Shown piece after piece: positions 26,681 to 34,788 of a stretch of 50,904 bases of DNA. This stretch comes from Minisyncoccota bacterium (GTDB lineage: Bacteria > Patescibacteriota > Patescibacteriia > Patescibacteriales > UBA12465): the NCBI GenBank assembly GCA_021734405.1, contig JAIPJA010000004.1:1-50904 (forward strand), read 5' to 3'. The notes below the pieces were generated by a model that worked only from the letters and a program-made list of their open reading frames with translations, did no database searches and was not told the origin of the DNA. Every line of letters begins with the position of its first letter. Position 1 is the stretch's first letter. Made by a program: the position numbers and the translations under genes.

Positions 26681-28417
26681 ATGAAAAAAAATTGGTATTT
26701 AGCTCCGAAAGTAAACAAAGAATTAATAGATAAATATAAGCAAATTCCTGAGTTTTTGCTACAGTTTTTAGTTAACCGAAAAGTACTAGAATCAGAATTT
26801 GTAAGCTTTTTAGAAAATAATGAAGTTAATTTTTTAGATCCTTTTTTATTTTCTGACATGGAAAGAGCTGTAGAGAAAATTATTTATCATATTAAATCTC
26901 AACATAAAATCTTAGTTTACGGAGACTATGACGCAGACGGCATTACTTCAACCTCTCTGCTTTTTGATGTACTCTCTACTTTAAAAGCCGAGGTTGATAC
27001 CTATATCCCTGATAGAGTTAGTGAGGGTTATGGTTTAAATGAGCAAGCTATAAGGGAAGCTCAGAGCCGAGGAGCTAAATTAATTATTACAGTTGACAAT
27101 GGAGTGAGAAACAAAAAAGAAATAGCTTTAGCGCAAAAATTAGGAATAGAGGTAATAGTTACTGATCATCATAGTTTTCCTGAAAACAAAGAAGATTGGC
27201 CAGAGTGTTTGATTATAAACCCTTCTAATCCTGAAGACGGCTTTCCCTATAAAAAATTAGCTGGCGTAGGCACAGCCTTTAAGTTAGCCCAGGCTTTAGT
27301 CAGTAGTTCTAAACTAAAAACGGAAGATAAAAATAAATTATTAAATAAACAATTAGATTTAGTAGCTTTAGGCACTATAGCTGATTTAGTACCTTTAACT
27401 GGAGAAAACAGAGCCTTGGTAAGAGAAGGTTTAAAAGTAATAAATAAAAGTTTAAGCTCACTAGGAAAAGGCAGGCAAGGTCTTTATCAATTAGCTAAAC
27501 TAGCAGGACTTTCTAGTGAGAAAGATTTAGAAAGTTGGAATATTGCTTTTCAGTTAGCACCACGACTCAATGCTTCTAGTCGCATAGAGCACGCTGATAC
27601 AGCGGTAAAGCTTCTTACCACTTCTAATCGTCAAGAAGCTAGAAGTTTAGCTCAGGAATTAAATTTAAAAAATCAAAAAAGACAATTAATTACTGAAGAG
27701 ATTTTTTCAGAAGCAGAAGAAATTTTAAAAGATGATAAAAACTTAGCTAAAGTAGCCCTTTGCCCAGAAACTAAGAAGTGGAATGAAGGAGTGATAGGTT
27801 TAGTTTCTAGTAAGTTAACCTCTAAACATTATTTACCTTCTTTAGTTATTACTAGAACTGAAGAGGAAAATGGAAAAGTAGGTTTTAAAGGTTCTGGCAG
27901 AAGTATTGAAGAATTTAATTTAATGGAGGCCTTGGAAGACTTAAGCGATTATTTAGATAAATATGGTGGTCATCCTTTGGCTTGTGGATTTTCTATTTAT
28001 AGTGAAGACAAGTTAGATAAGTTTATAGCTGGCTTTATAGACATAGCTAATAAAAAGTTAAAAGATAAGCATTTAGAACCTAAGTTAGAAATTGATATTG
28101 AGTTAGATCCAGAAATGATTACTGAGGATCTTATGCTAGAATGTGATAAAATGAGGCCCTACGGAAAAGATAATCCACGCCCACTTCTTATTAGTAAAAA
28201 ACAAAGAGTTGATGATATAATGACTATGGGAGATAAAGGTCAGCATGTAAAAATTAAAGTACAAGATTTTTGGGCTATTGCTTTTTCTCAGAGTGAAAAG
28301 TTTAAAGATGTAAAACCTGGAGATATAATTGATTTAGTTTTCTATCCGGAATATAATCATTTCAATGGTAAAAAAACTATACAATTTAAAATAATTGATT
28401 TCTACAAACATGGATAA
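26681..28417 (+). CDS. recJ: single-stranded-DNA-specific exonuclease RecJ
   Basis: A 578-aa DHH/DHHA1-family 5'-3' single-strand DNA exonuclease for recombination and repair. Motif I is YGDYDADGITSTSLL (about aa 88-102), motif II IITVDNG, motif III VTDHHSFPE (DHH), and motif IV GTIADLVPL. The DHHA1 domain includes KYGGHPLACGFS, the GGH substrate motif (about aa 427). An OB-like end follows. Length is typical of bacterial RecJ. It overlaps the RNase H gene by 8 nt. Confidence 0.96.
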   Translation: MKKNWYLAPKVNKELIDKYKQIPEFLLQFLVNRKVLESEFVSFLENNEVNFLDPFLFSDMERAVEKIIYHIKSQHKILVYGDYDADGITSTSLLFDVLSTLKAEVDTYIPDRVSEGYGLNEQAIREAQSRGAKLIITVDNGVRNKKEIALAQKLGIEVIVTDHHSFPENKEDWPECLIINPSNPEDGFPYKKLAGVGTAFKLAQALVSSSKLKTEDKNKLLNKQLDLVALGTIADLVPLTGENRALVREGLKVINKSLSSLGKGRQGLYQLAKLAGLSSEKDLESWNIAFQLAPRLNASSRIEHADTAVKLLTTSNRQEARSLAQELNLKNQKRQLITEEIFSEAEEILKDDKNLAKVALCPETKKWNEGVIGLVSSKLTSKHYLPSLVITRTEEENGKVGFKGSGRSIEEFNLMEALEDLSDYLDKYGGHPLACGFSIYSEDKLDKFIAGFIDIANKKLKDKHLEPKLEIDIELDPEMITEDLMLECDKMRPYGKDNPRPLLISKKQRVDDIMTMGDKGQHVKIKVQDFWAIAFSQSEKFKDVKPGDIIDLVFYPEYNHFNGKKTIQFKIIDFYKHG

Positions 28418-28835
28418 AAATAACAACAATTTAGAACTAATAATTTTTTGTGATGGTGGTGCTAGAGGCAATCCTGGACCAGCGGGTTTAGGCGTAGCTA
28501 TTTATGATAAAGATAAAAATATTTTAGAACAGATGTCTGAGTATTTAGGAGTTACCACTAATAATCAGGCAGAGTACAGAGCGGTGTTAAAAGCTATAGA
28601 GCGGGTTAAAGAATTAGGAGCTTCTAAGCTAACTTTTTATCTAGATTCAGAGTTAATTGTTAAGCAAATGTCTGGGGAATATAGGGTTAAAAATAAAGAA
28701 CTATTGCCAATATATTTAAAAATTAGACAACTTATTTTAAATTTTGAAAAAGTAGACTTTTTTCATGTTAGAAGGGAGGCAAATAAAGAAGCTGATAGAT
28801 TAGCTAATATAGCTATGGATAAAAAAGGGAATTAA
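28410..28835 (+). CDS. ribonuclease HI-family protein
   Basis: A 141-aa (from ATG 28410) RNase H fold enzyme for the RNA strand of RNA-DNA hybrids. The four acidic catalytic residues are visible: FCDGGARGNPGPAG (first Asp), NNQAEYRAVLKAIE (Glu), FYLDSELIVKQ (Asp) and REANKEADRLAN (last Asp). The track start at 28395 adds five residues; 28410 fits the family N-terminus better and still overlaps recJ. It is of the short, rnhA-like type seen in compact bacterial and archaeal genomes. The operon ends here. Confidence 0.9.
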   Translation: MDKNNNNLELIIFCDGGARGNPGPAGLGVAIYDKDKNILEQMSEYLGVTTNNQAEYRAVLKAIERVKELGASKLTFYLDSELIVKQMSGEYRVKNKELLPIYLKIRQLILNFEKVDFFHVRREANKEADRLANIAMDKKGN

Positions 28836-28838
28836 ATA

Positions 28839-28894
28839 TTTACTAATTATGTTTAGTAAAATATAATTAAATTACTAATTATAATTAGTAATTT
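28839..28894. repeat. two related palindromes after the RNase H gene
   Basis: A hairpin with arms TTTACTAA and TTAGTAAA (28839-28860) is followed by a perfect 26-bp palindrome (28869-28894) centred on TACTAATTATAATTAGTA. Both share the TACTAATTAT half-site. The second ends in T6, so it may terminate plus-strand transcription. The repetition of the same half-site also fits a protein-binding pair. Confidence 0.6.
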
Positions 28895-28928
28895 TTTAAA
28901 GCTTACTTTCAAGCCAGTTTTAAATAAG

Positions 28929-28960
28929 AAAAAGCAGTTAATTTATATAACTGCTTTTTT
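28929..28960. terminator. bidirectional terminator between convergent operons
   Basis: AAAAAGCAGTTA pairs with TAACTGCTTTTTT around a short AT loop. It has A/T runs on both sides, so it can work for the plus-strand lepA-recJ-rnh unit and the minus-strand por unit. Confidence 0.9.
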
Positions 28961-28975
28961 CTTTATAATATTTAT

Positions 28976-29869
28976 TTATAGTCCGTATCTTTCTATATTC
29001 TTATCAGCTAGTTTTTGAATTTCTTTAATTTGTTCTTTACCTTTTTTATCTTTAAATAAATGAGCAAACCTACCTTGGGGCTCTAAGTAATCTTTAACAG
29101 GTTTTTTGTTTTTACCTAAAACTGACTTGTTTACTAATACTCCATTTTCATATTCCAGAAGTGGATAAAGTCCGGTTTGAACCGCTAACTGTCCCATACT
29201 TAAACCCTCATCAGGTTTAATCTTCCAACCAGGAATGCAAGGTGAAAGTATTTGAATGTAAGCAGGTCCACTGTGAGAAATAGCCTTTTTAACCTTATTA
29301 GTTATATCACTGGGATAGCCAGCTGTGCTTTGAGCAACGTAGTTTAAGCCATGAGCTAGAGCAATAGCTATCATATCTTTTTTTACTTGACTTGAGCCAA
29401 GAGAGTTAGAACCAGCAGGAGTAGTAGTAGTGCTGGCTGATATGGGAGTAGCCCCTGAAGCTTGAATACCAGTATTGGAGTAAGCTTCAGTATCATAGGC
29501 GATATATAGTATATTTTCTCCTCTTTCCCACATGCCACTAACTAAACCAAAACCAATATCAAAAGTACCTCCATCACCACCTTGAGCAATAACTTTAGTT
29601 TTTTTATCACCTTTAGTATTTAAAGCTGCTCTAATTCCTGAAGCTACAGCTGCAGCATTTTCAAATAGAGAGTGTATCCAAGGCACGCCCCAAGCGGTTT
29701 CTGGATAGGGAGTAGTGGTTACCTCTAAACAACCTGTAGCATTGGCAATTATAATATCTCTGCTCATGCCAGAGGCAACAGCCATAGCAGCAATCATTTG
29801 ACCACAACCAGCACAGGCTCGATGGCCACTGCCTAGGATTGGTTTTTGTTTTTTAGTATTTTTTGTCAT
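28976..29869 (-). CDS. porB: pyruvate:ferredoxin oxidoreductase, beta (TPP) subunit
   Basis: A 297-aa 2-oxoacid:ferredoxin oxidoreductase beta subunit, carrying thiamine diphosphate and cluster ligands. GHRACAGCGQ (aa 16-25) provides two cluster cysteines, and ATGCLE and SPCIPGW provide the others. The TPP motif is GGDGGTFDIG, with YSNTGIQ completing the Mg-TPP site. The presence of all four subunit types points to pyruvate (or another 2-oxoacid) oxidised to acetyl-CoA with ferredoxin. It is separated from porA by a Cys-rich membrane-protein gene, which is unusual. A convergent terminator follows. Confidence 0.93.
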   Translation of the reverse strand: MTKNTKKQKPILGSGHRACAGCGQMIAAMAVASGMSRDIIIANATGCLEVTTTPYPETAWGVPWIHSLFENAAAVASGIRAALNTKGDKKTKVIAQGGDGGTFDIGFGLVSGMWERGENILYIAYDTEAYSNTGIQASGATPISASTTTTPAGSNSLGSSQVKKDMIAIALAHGLNYVAQSTAGYPSDITNKVKKAISHSGPAYIQILSPCIPGWKIKPDEGLSMGQLAVQTGLYPLLEYENGVLVNKSVLGKNKKPVKDYLEPQGRFAHLFKDKKGKEQIKEIQKLADKNIERYGL

Positions 29870-29900
29870 AATATTTTTTTTACAGCACTAAGAAATTTTG

Positions 29901-31148
29901 TTAAGGTGCTACATAATAACAGCAGGCTAAAGGTTCTTTACACATCCTGCCTGAGCCAAAAAAAATGTTTCCAATCTGATAGCTACTAACAAAATCATTA
30001 TACCAATGATTGTTCTTATCACAACCTTGAGAGTTTGTTTGCTCGCCATTGTTTAAAGCATAACATTTTGAACCTCCTTGGGCTCCACAGCTTTCACCCA
30101 TAGTTCCCTTACCAAAGAATGGTTTGCCACTATAGCAGTAGCAGTAATCAGAGCCTGAGTAATTATCACAAGCTTTACCGTCAGTTTTTTGTGCACAGTC
30201 AACTACAACTCCACTACATTCGCTTAGTCGCGAACAGTTAGCTCCTTGTTCAAACACTGGTCTGCTAGAAAGACCAGAGCCAATAATGTTAAAGCAGACA
30301 TCATTGTTAGTGGTTTGACAGCTAGAAGCGGAGTTTATATTACTTCCTACCAAATTTTGACAGTCTTGACAGACCTTTTCCATGAATTGGCAAGGTGGTC
30401 TACCTTCAGGACAACATTGTGTTTCACATGCTTGGTAAATAAGTTCGCTATAACTTAATCTGGGTATATAATATTTTTGTTGTTCACTGGCAGAAGTTGC
30501 TATTTTACAACAACCATTAGCTTCACAATGACTATAATCACTATTTGGGCCATAATTTTCTAACCATGCACCATTTTGAGCTTCACAGTCAGGTTGTGTC
30601 ATGTTTGAAGCAGTTTCACCTATTTGACAACAACCATAAACTATATTTGTTAATAAGATCGTTTCTATAGGCTTTAATTTAGTTAAGTCAGTATTTATAC
30701 TGTTTAATATGACATAAGCTCCTACAAGCAGGATTACGCCTAAAGTCGCCCCAGTTATATATGATTTAGCTTGGCTTATTTTATCTGGACTACCAGCAGA
30801 AGTTAGCCATATTACACCTCCCACAGCTATCATTACTACTGCTAAAGTAATACCAACCCCTATGGCATAGTCATAAATAGATATTATGTATTTTCCTAAT
30901 AAGTCGCTTGTAACTATCCATATTTCTGTAGGTATAATGCCAAAGGGGTCTTTTTCTGCCTCTTCTCCTAAATGTCCCGCAGGGACATTTTTTCCTTTTT
31001 CAAAATCTGATCCAGGAATAGTCACAGAGGGTTTAAATTCCACGCTATCAAAAGATGGCTCTGTTTGAGCTAGCGTGGTTTGAGGAAGGGCTACAAAGGG
31101 GCTAATGATTATTAATAAAAGAAAAATTTTTAAAAAAGTTTTTTTCAT
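29901..31148 (-). CDS. secreted Cys-rich protein with a VirB2-like two-helix segment
   Basis: A 415-aa protein. It has a signal peptide (aa 1-28, ending TTLAQ) and two membrane helices arranged as in VirB2/TrbC pilins (about aa 91-118 IGVGITLAVVMIAVGGVIWL, and aa 133-152). About 245 C-terminal residues follow, with some 26 cysteines, many paired as CC or C-x2-C. No known enzyme domain is recognised. The ATG starts one base after the porA stop and porB follows after 31 nt, so it is embedded in the PFOR operon. Disulfide bonding is likely, given the DsbA-like gene at the head of the operon. A pilus or type IV secretion-like surface role is inference. Confidence 0.75.
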   Translation of the reverse strand: MKKTFLKIFLLLIIISPFVALPQTTLAQTEPSFDSVEFKPSVTIPGSDFEKGKNVPAGHLGEEAEKDPFGIIPTEIWIVTSDLLGKYIISIYDYAIGVGITLAVVMIAVGGVIWLTSAGSPDKISQAKSYITGATLGVILLVGAYVILNSINTDLTKLKPIETILLTNIVYGCCQIGETASNMTQPDCEAQNGAWLENYGPNSDYSHCEANGCCKIATSASEQQKYYIPRLSYSELIYQACETQCCPEGRPPCQFMEKVCQDCQNLVGSNINSASSCQTTNNDVCFNIIGSGLSSRPVFEQGANCSRLSECSGVVVDCAQKTDGKACDNYSGSDYCYCYSGKPFFGKGTMGESCGAQGGSKCYALNNGEQTNSQGCDKNNHWYNDFVSSYQIGNIFFGSGRMCKEPLACCYYVAP

Positions 31149-31149
31149 A

Positions 31150-32334
31150 TTAGCTTATAAAAATAGCTTTGTTAGTGTCTTGGCTATTTATGTTAATAAT
31201 TTTATTTATTTTCTTTTTAGTAATATCTCTACCTCCTAGCCCAGCGATGATGCTATAAATTTTAGCTGGAGTTTTTCCTTGCAGTGCGCTTTTTAGTTCA
31301 CTTGCCATTGGACCAACGTTGCCTAAACTAATAGCTTTTTCAATTACTATTATTTTCTTGGCGTTTTTAAGATTTTTTATAATTTGCTTGTAGGGAAAAG
31401 GTCTGATGACTTTTAACTTTAAAACAGCCACCTCTTTATTTTCATCTACCACTTCCTTTATAGTCCCTACTACTGAGCCCATAGCTACAATTACAGTCTT
31501 AGCCTTCTTTTTACCATAATACTCTATTAGGGCACTACTATCTTTAGTAGCAATATCTTTGCCTAAGGTTTTTTGTAGTTTTTTGTATTCTTTTTCAATT
31601 AAGTCTATTGAATTTGAGAGGTCGTCTTGTAGAGATTGTCTAATTTCTTGGTAATAGGCGGGTCTAGCAAAAGATCCCATGGTCATAGGCTCTTTAGGGT
31701 TTAAATATGAGCCTTTTGTAGGGCTGTATTTAGGTAAGTATTTTTTTATCTGGGCTTTAGTAGGAATAATTACTGGTTCATAGGAATGAGTTAAAATAAA
31801 GCCATCAATATTTACCATAGCTGGGATATTTAAGGTTTCAGCTAGTTTGTAGGCTAGTAAATGTTGAGCTACAGCTTCTTGATGATTTTCAGCAAAAAAC
31901 ATTAACCAACCAGCATCCCTGACAGTCATAGCATCTTGATGGTCATTCCAAATAGTTATGGGGCTAGAAACACCTCTATTAGCTATAGTTAAAACTATTG
32001 GCAGTCTTAGCCCAGCCATATTAAAAATTACTTCAGTCATAAGCAGTAGTCCTTGAGAACTAGTAGCGCTATAGGTTCTAACGCCAGTAGCACTAGCTCC
32101 AACTACAATTGAAGCAGCCGCAAACTCACTCTCAGCTCTGACGTATTCATAACTAGCTTTACCATCAGCTTTAAACTTAGCCAAGTCTTCTACGATATGA
32201 GTTTGAGGCGTAATAGGGTAAGCTGAAACTACATCTGGCTCAATATTAGCCACTGTTAAAGCGACTGCTCTAGAACCTTCTAAAATATTAGAGCCTTTAG
32301 GTATTTTTATTTTTTTCTTGTTATTATTTTTCAT
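31150..32334 (-). CDS. porA: pyruvate:ferredoxin oxidoreductase, alpha subunit
   Basis: A 394-aa alpha subunit of the four-subunit 2-oxoacid:ferredoxin oxidoreductase. The N-terminal pyrimidine-binding domain has DVVSAYPITPQTHIVEDLA (aa 34-52, the YPITPQT signature) and EYVRAESEFAAASIVVGAS. The C-terminal transketolase-like domain has KTVIVAMGSVVGTIKEVVD and LKVIRPFPYKQI. The YPITPQT form fits pyruvate-type enzymes. It overlaps porD by 11 nt at its start and is followed after one base by the Cys-rich protein gene. Confidence 0.93.
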   Translation of the reverse strand: MKNNNKKKIKIPKGSNILEGSRAVALTVANIEPDVVSAYPITPQTHIVEDLAKFKADGKASYEYVRAESEFAAASIVVGASATGVRTYSATSSQGLLLMTEVIFNMAGLRLPIVLTIANRGVSSPITIWNDHQDAMTVRDAGWLMFFAENHQEAVAQHLLAYKLAETLNIPAMVNIDGFILTHSYEPVIIPTKAQIKKYLPKYSPTKGSYLNPKEPMTMGSFARPAYYQEIRQSLQDDLSNSIDLIEKEYKKLQKTLGKDIATKDSSALIEYYGKKKAKTVIVAMGSVVGTIKEVVDENKEVAVLKLKVIRPFPYKQIIKNLKNAKKIIVIEKAISLGNVGPMASELKSALQGKTPAKIYSIIAGLGGRDITKKKINKIININSQDTNKAIFIS

Positions 32335-32614
32335 CTCTTTTCATAATTATGGCTTTAACTGGGCAATGCTTAGCGCAGACTGCACAGCCTTTGCAATAGT
32401 CATAGTTAACCTCAGCCTTATCTTGGCCCTTTATTTTTTTCATAGAAATAGCTCTTTCCGGACAAATTTGACTACATAACTTACAGCCAATACATTTATT
32501 TTTATCTATTTCCGGTTTAAAAGTACGCCAAGAACCAGTCAAATTTCTATCAGTTGTGCCTGGTTGAGCATTTATATCTAAGTTGTTTTTTTTCTGTTTT
32601 TTCTTATTTATCAT
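32324..32614 (-). CDS. porD: pyruvate:ferredoxin oxidoreductase, delta (ferredoxin) subunit
   Basis: A 96-aa protein with two 4Fe-4S motifs, CIGCKLCSQICPE and CKGCAVCAKHCPV. It passes electrons from the TPP site to external ferredoxin. The N-terminus carries SWRTFKPEIDKNKC, the usual delta-subunit entry. It overlaps porG upstream and porA downstream by 11 nt each, so the subunits are translationally coupled. Confidence 0.95.
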   Translation of the reverse strand: MINKKKQKKNNLDINAQPGTTDRNLTGSWRTFKPEIDKNKCIGCKLCSQICPERAISMKKIKGQDKAEVNYDYCKGCAVCAKHCPVKAIIMKRDEK

Positions 32615-33161
32615 AAGCTATACTTACTGCTTTTAAATTCTTTTTTACTATTTCCTGATTTTTTTCAGAAAACTTTTCTGAAATAGCCTGTTTTAGTCCT
32701 TTTAAAGTAATAATTTCAGTTTGTTTAGCTAAAGCGCCTAAAATAACAGTATTGGCTAAGTTTTTTCCTAAAATCTTTAAAGCAATGCCAGTAGCGTCTA
32801 TAGTTAAAAGACTATTTTGCTTATTTTTTAAATTAGGATATTTTTTAATAATCTCCTGTGGGTTTAAAGTGGTATTTATTAGTATCTTGGTGTTATTGTT
32901 TACACCACTTTTAACTGCTTCTGAACCTAAAAGACTAGCATCTAAAATTATTACTATATCAGGATTATATATTTGTTCCCGGGTGCGAATAAAGTTAGTA
33001 TCTATTCTAGCAAAAGCTTCAATAGGAGCTCCAGTCCTCTCTACGCCAAAAGAAGGGAAGGCTTGAGAAAAAAAACCATCTTTAAAAGCGCTAATAGCAA
33101 TTATTTCTGAGGCCGTAACTACTCCTTGCCCGCCTCGACCATGTACGCGTATTTCTTTCAT
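32604..33161 (-). CDS. porG: pyruvate:ferredoxin oxidoreductase, gamma subunit
   Basis: A 185-aa gamma subunit with the family start EIRVHGRGGQGVVTASE (aa 3-19) and SFGVERTGAPIEAF, both typical of the CoA-binding gamma subunit. Its length matches the family. It is the first por gene and lies 33 nt downstream of the DsbA-like gene on the same strand, so the transcript may begin there. Confidence 0.94.
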   Translation of the reverse strand: MKEIRVHGRGGQGVVTASEIIAISAFKDGFFSQAFPSFGVERTGAPIEAFARIDTNFIRTREQIYNPDIVIILDASLLGSEAVKSGVNNNTKILINTTLNPQEIIKKYPNLKNKQNSLLTIDATGIALKILGKNLANTVILGALAKQTEIITLKGLKQAISEKFSEKNQEIVKKNLKAVSIAYDK

Positions 33162-33194
33162 TATATTATTTATTGATTTATCTAATTGTTTATA

Positions 33195-33902
33195 TTAGTT
33201 TTGATTTTTCAAGTTCTCTAACATAGACTCTACAGTAGCTTCAAAACTTTCTTTAGGCATTAGGCCAGAAGCCTTGTACTCTTGAAAGAAATAAGTGGGG
33301 GTGGCTTTTATATCTAAAATAGCTGCATCTTCTATATCTTTTTGTATTTCATTTAAATATCTTTGCTCTTCTAAGCAAGTTGAAAATTGTTCTCTGTCTA
33401 CTCCAATAGACTCAGCCATATCTGGCAACTCCGTTAACTCAAAGACACCTTGGTTTTTATACATTATCTCAGCCATTAACCAAAACCTGCCTTGTTCTCC
33501 AGCGCATCGGGCTGCTAAAGCTAAAGTAGGCGACTCTTGACTGATAAAAGGAAAATCACGATGAATAATGCGTATATTATTAGGATATTTTTGATAAATT
33601 TCTTTCATAACATAATAGCCTTCTTTGCAATAAGGGCAGTTGAAATCTTCAAATACTACTAAAGTTAAAGGTGCATCCTTTTTACCTAAAGAGTATTTAA
33701 CCTCCCCTTGACGTAAAAGGGTGGGATCATAAATTTCACCAGAACGAGCATAAAACTCCCCTTTTCCAGAGAGTATTTTTTGTCGGGCTTGATTATAGTA
33801 TAATAGGGAGGAAATAGCTACAATTAAAAAAAGAAGTATAAAAACAATAATTAATAGGCCCCACCATTTTTGGTACCAACGTCGGCTATAGTATGATTTC
33901 AT
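33195..33902 (-). CDS. DsbA-like thiol:disulfide oxidoreductase, membrane anchored
   Basis: A 235-aa thioredoxin-fold protein with one N-terminal membrane helix (about aa 15-36), placing the domain outside the cytoplasm. The active site is FNCPYCKEGYY (CPYC, about aa 93-96), followed by HRDFPF and the cis-Pro loop ATPTYF near aa 202, as in the DsbA/BdbD group. A disulfide-introducing role for exported proteins is likely. Candidate substrates in this window are the Cys-rich proteins at 29901 and 40147. No DsbB or VKOR partner is seen here. It probably heads the por transcript. Confidence 0.88.
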   Translation of the reverse strand: MKSYYSRRWYQKWWGLLIIVFILLFLIVAISSLLYYNQARQKILSGKGEFYARSGEIYDPTLLRQGEVKYSLGKKDAPLTLVVFEDFNCPYCKEGYYVMKEIYQKYPNNIRIIHRDFPFISQESPTLALAARCAGEQGRFWLMAEIMYKNQGVFELTELPDMAESIGVDREQFSTCLEEQRYLNEIQKDIEDAAILDIKATPTYFFQEYKASGLMPKESFEATVESMLENLKNQN

Positions 33903-33973
33903 AATTTTTACTATTTCAAATTTATGTTAAAATAGAATTATCTTCTATATTATATAAGGTGTTTATATAGAAT

Positions 33974-33982
33974 ATTATAGCA
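33974..33982 (-). promoter_or_regulatory. extended -10 promoter for the dsbA-por transcript
   Basis: On the minus strand the sequence reads TGCTATAAT, a TGn-extended perfect -10. It lies about 70 bp before the DsbA-like start in the 107-bp divergent gap that also serves xthA. The identical nonamer occurs before the gene at 39471. Confidence 0.55.
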
Positions 33983-34009
33983 TAAAAAATTGATAAGCAA
34001 AATTAAAAC

Positions 34010-34783
34010 ATGAAAATAATTTCTTGGAATATTAATGGCATTAGAGCAGTTTTAAAAAAGGGTTTTTTGGATTTTTTAAAAACAGAATTGCCTGATATTT
34101 GTGGCATTCAAGAAATAAAAATATCAGAGACTGCTAGAGCTACAGAAAAGTTGGACTTTCCTGGTTATAGAGAATACTTTAATAGTGCTAAAAGACCAGG
34201 CTATAGTGGCACAGCTATTTTAATTAAAGAAAATTTAGTTAAAGAAGTAGTGAGTATAAAAAGTGGTTTTGGTAAGGAAGAATTTGATTTGGAAGGTAGA
34301 GTACAAATATTAGAACTTAAAAACTATTATCTTTTAAACATTTATTTTCCTAATGCCAATCACGAATTATCTAGGTTAGACTATAAGAGGGAGTTTAATG
34401 ATTATATTTTAACTAATGTAAAAAAATTAGAGACAAAAAAACCCGTTATAGTTATGGGAGATTTTAATGTAGCTTTTTCTGAAATAGATTTAGCCAGACC
34501 TAAAGAAAATATAGGCAACCCTGGTTTTACTTTTGAGGAAAGAGAAGATATGGGCAGGTTTTTAGGTTCAGGTTTAAAAGACACTTTTAGAGAAGTAAAT
34601 GGTGATAAAATACAGTATTCTTGGTGGAGCTATAGAGCTATGGCTAGAGTTAGAAGTGTGGGTTGGCGTATTGATTATTTACTAGTTTCTGCTAAATTAT
34701 TAAAATCAGTAGAACAAGCCCTTATTTTAGATAAAGTCATGGGTTCAGATCATTGTCCTGTGGGTATTACTATTAAAGATTAA
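34010..34783 (+). CDS. xthA: exodeoxyribonuclease III (AP endonuclease)
   Basis: A 257-aa Mg-dependent EEP-fold nuclease for abasic-site repair. Motifs in order: SWNINGIRA (aa 4-12), CGIQEIKIS with the metal-binding Glu, YFPNANHE, VMGDFNVAFSEIDLA, WRIDYLLVS, and the catalytic GSDHCPVGI at the end. Its length is normal for the XthA/ExoA class. leuS starts 5 nt after its stop, so they are co-transcribed. Confidence 0.96.
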   Translation: MKIISWNINGIRAVLKKGFLDFLKTELPDICGIQEIKISETARATEKLDFPGYREYFNSAKRPGYSGTAILIKENLVKEVVSIKSGFGKEEFDLEGRVQILELKNYYLLNIYFPNANHELSRLDYKREFNDYILTNVKKLETKKPVIVMGDFNVAFSEIDLARPKENIGNPGFTFEEREDMGRFLGSGLKDTFREVNGDKIQYSWWSYRAMARVRSVGWRIDYLLVSAKLLKSVEQALILDKVMGSDHCPVGITIKD

Positions 34784-34788
34784 AAAAT

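Noticed and set aside
28395-28409. Upstream ATG for the RNase H gene
   Set aside because: It adds five residues not typical of the family; ATG 28410 is next to the conserved start and still overlaps recJ.
30246-31068. Plus-strand ORFs opposite the Cys-rich por-operon protein
   Set aside because: They are antisense shadows with no family features; the minus frame has a signal peptide and ordered cysteines.
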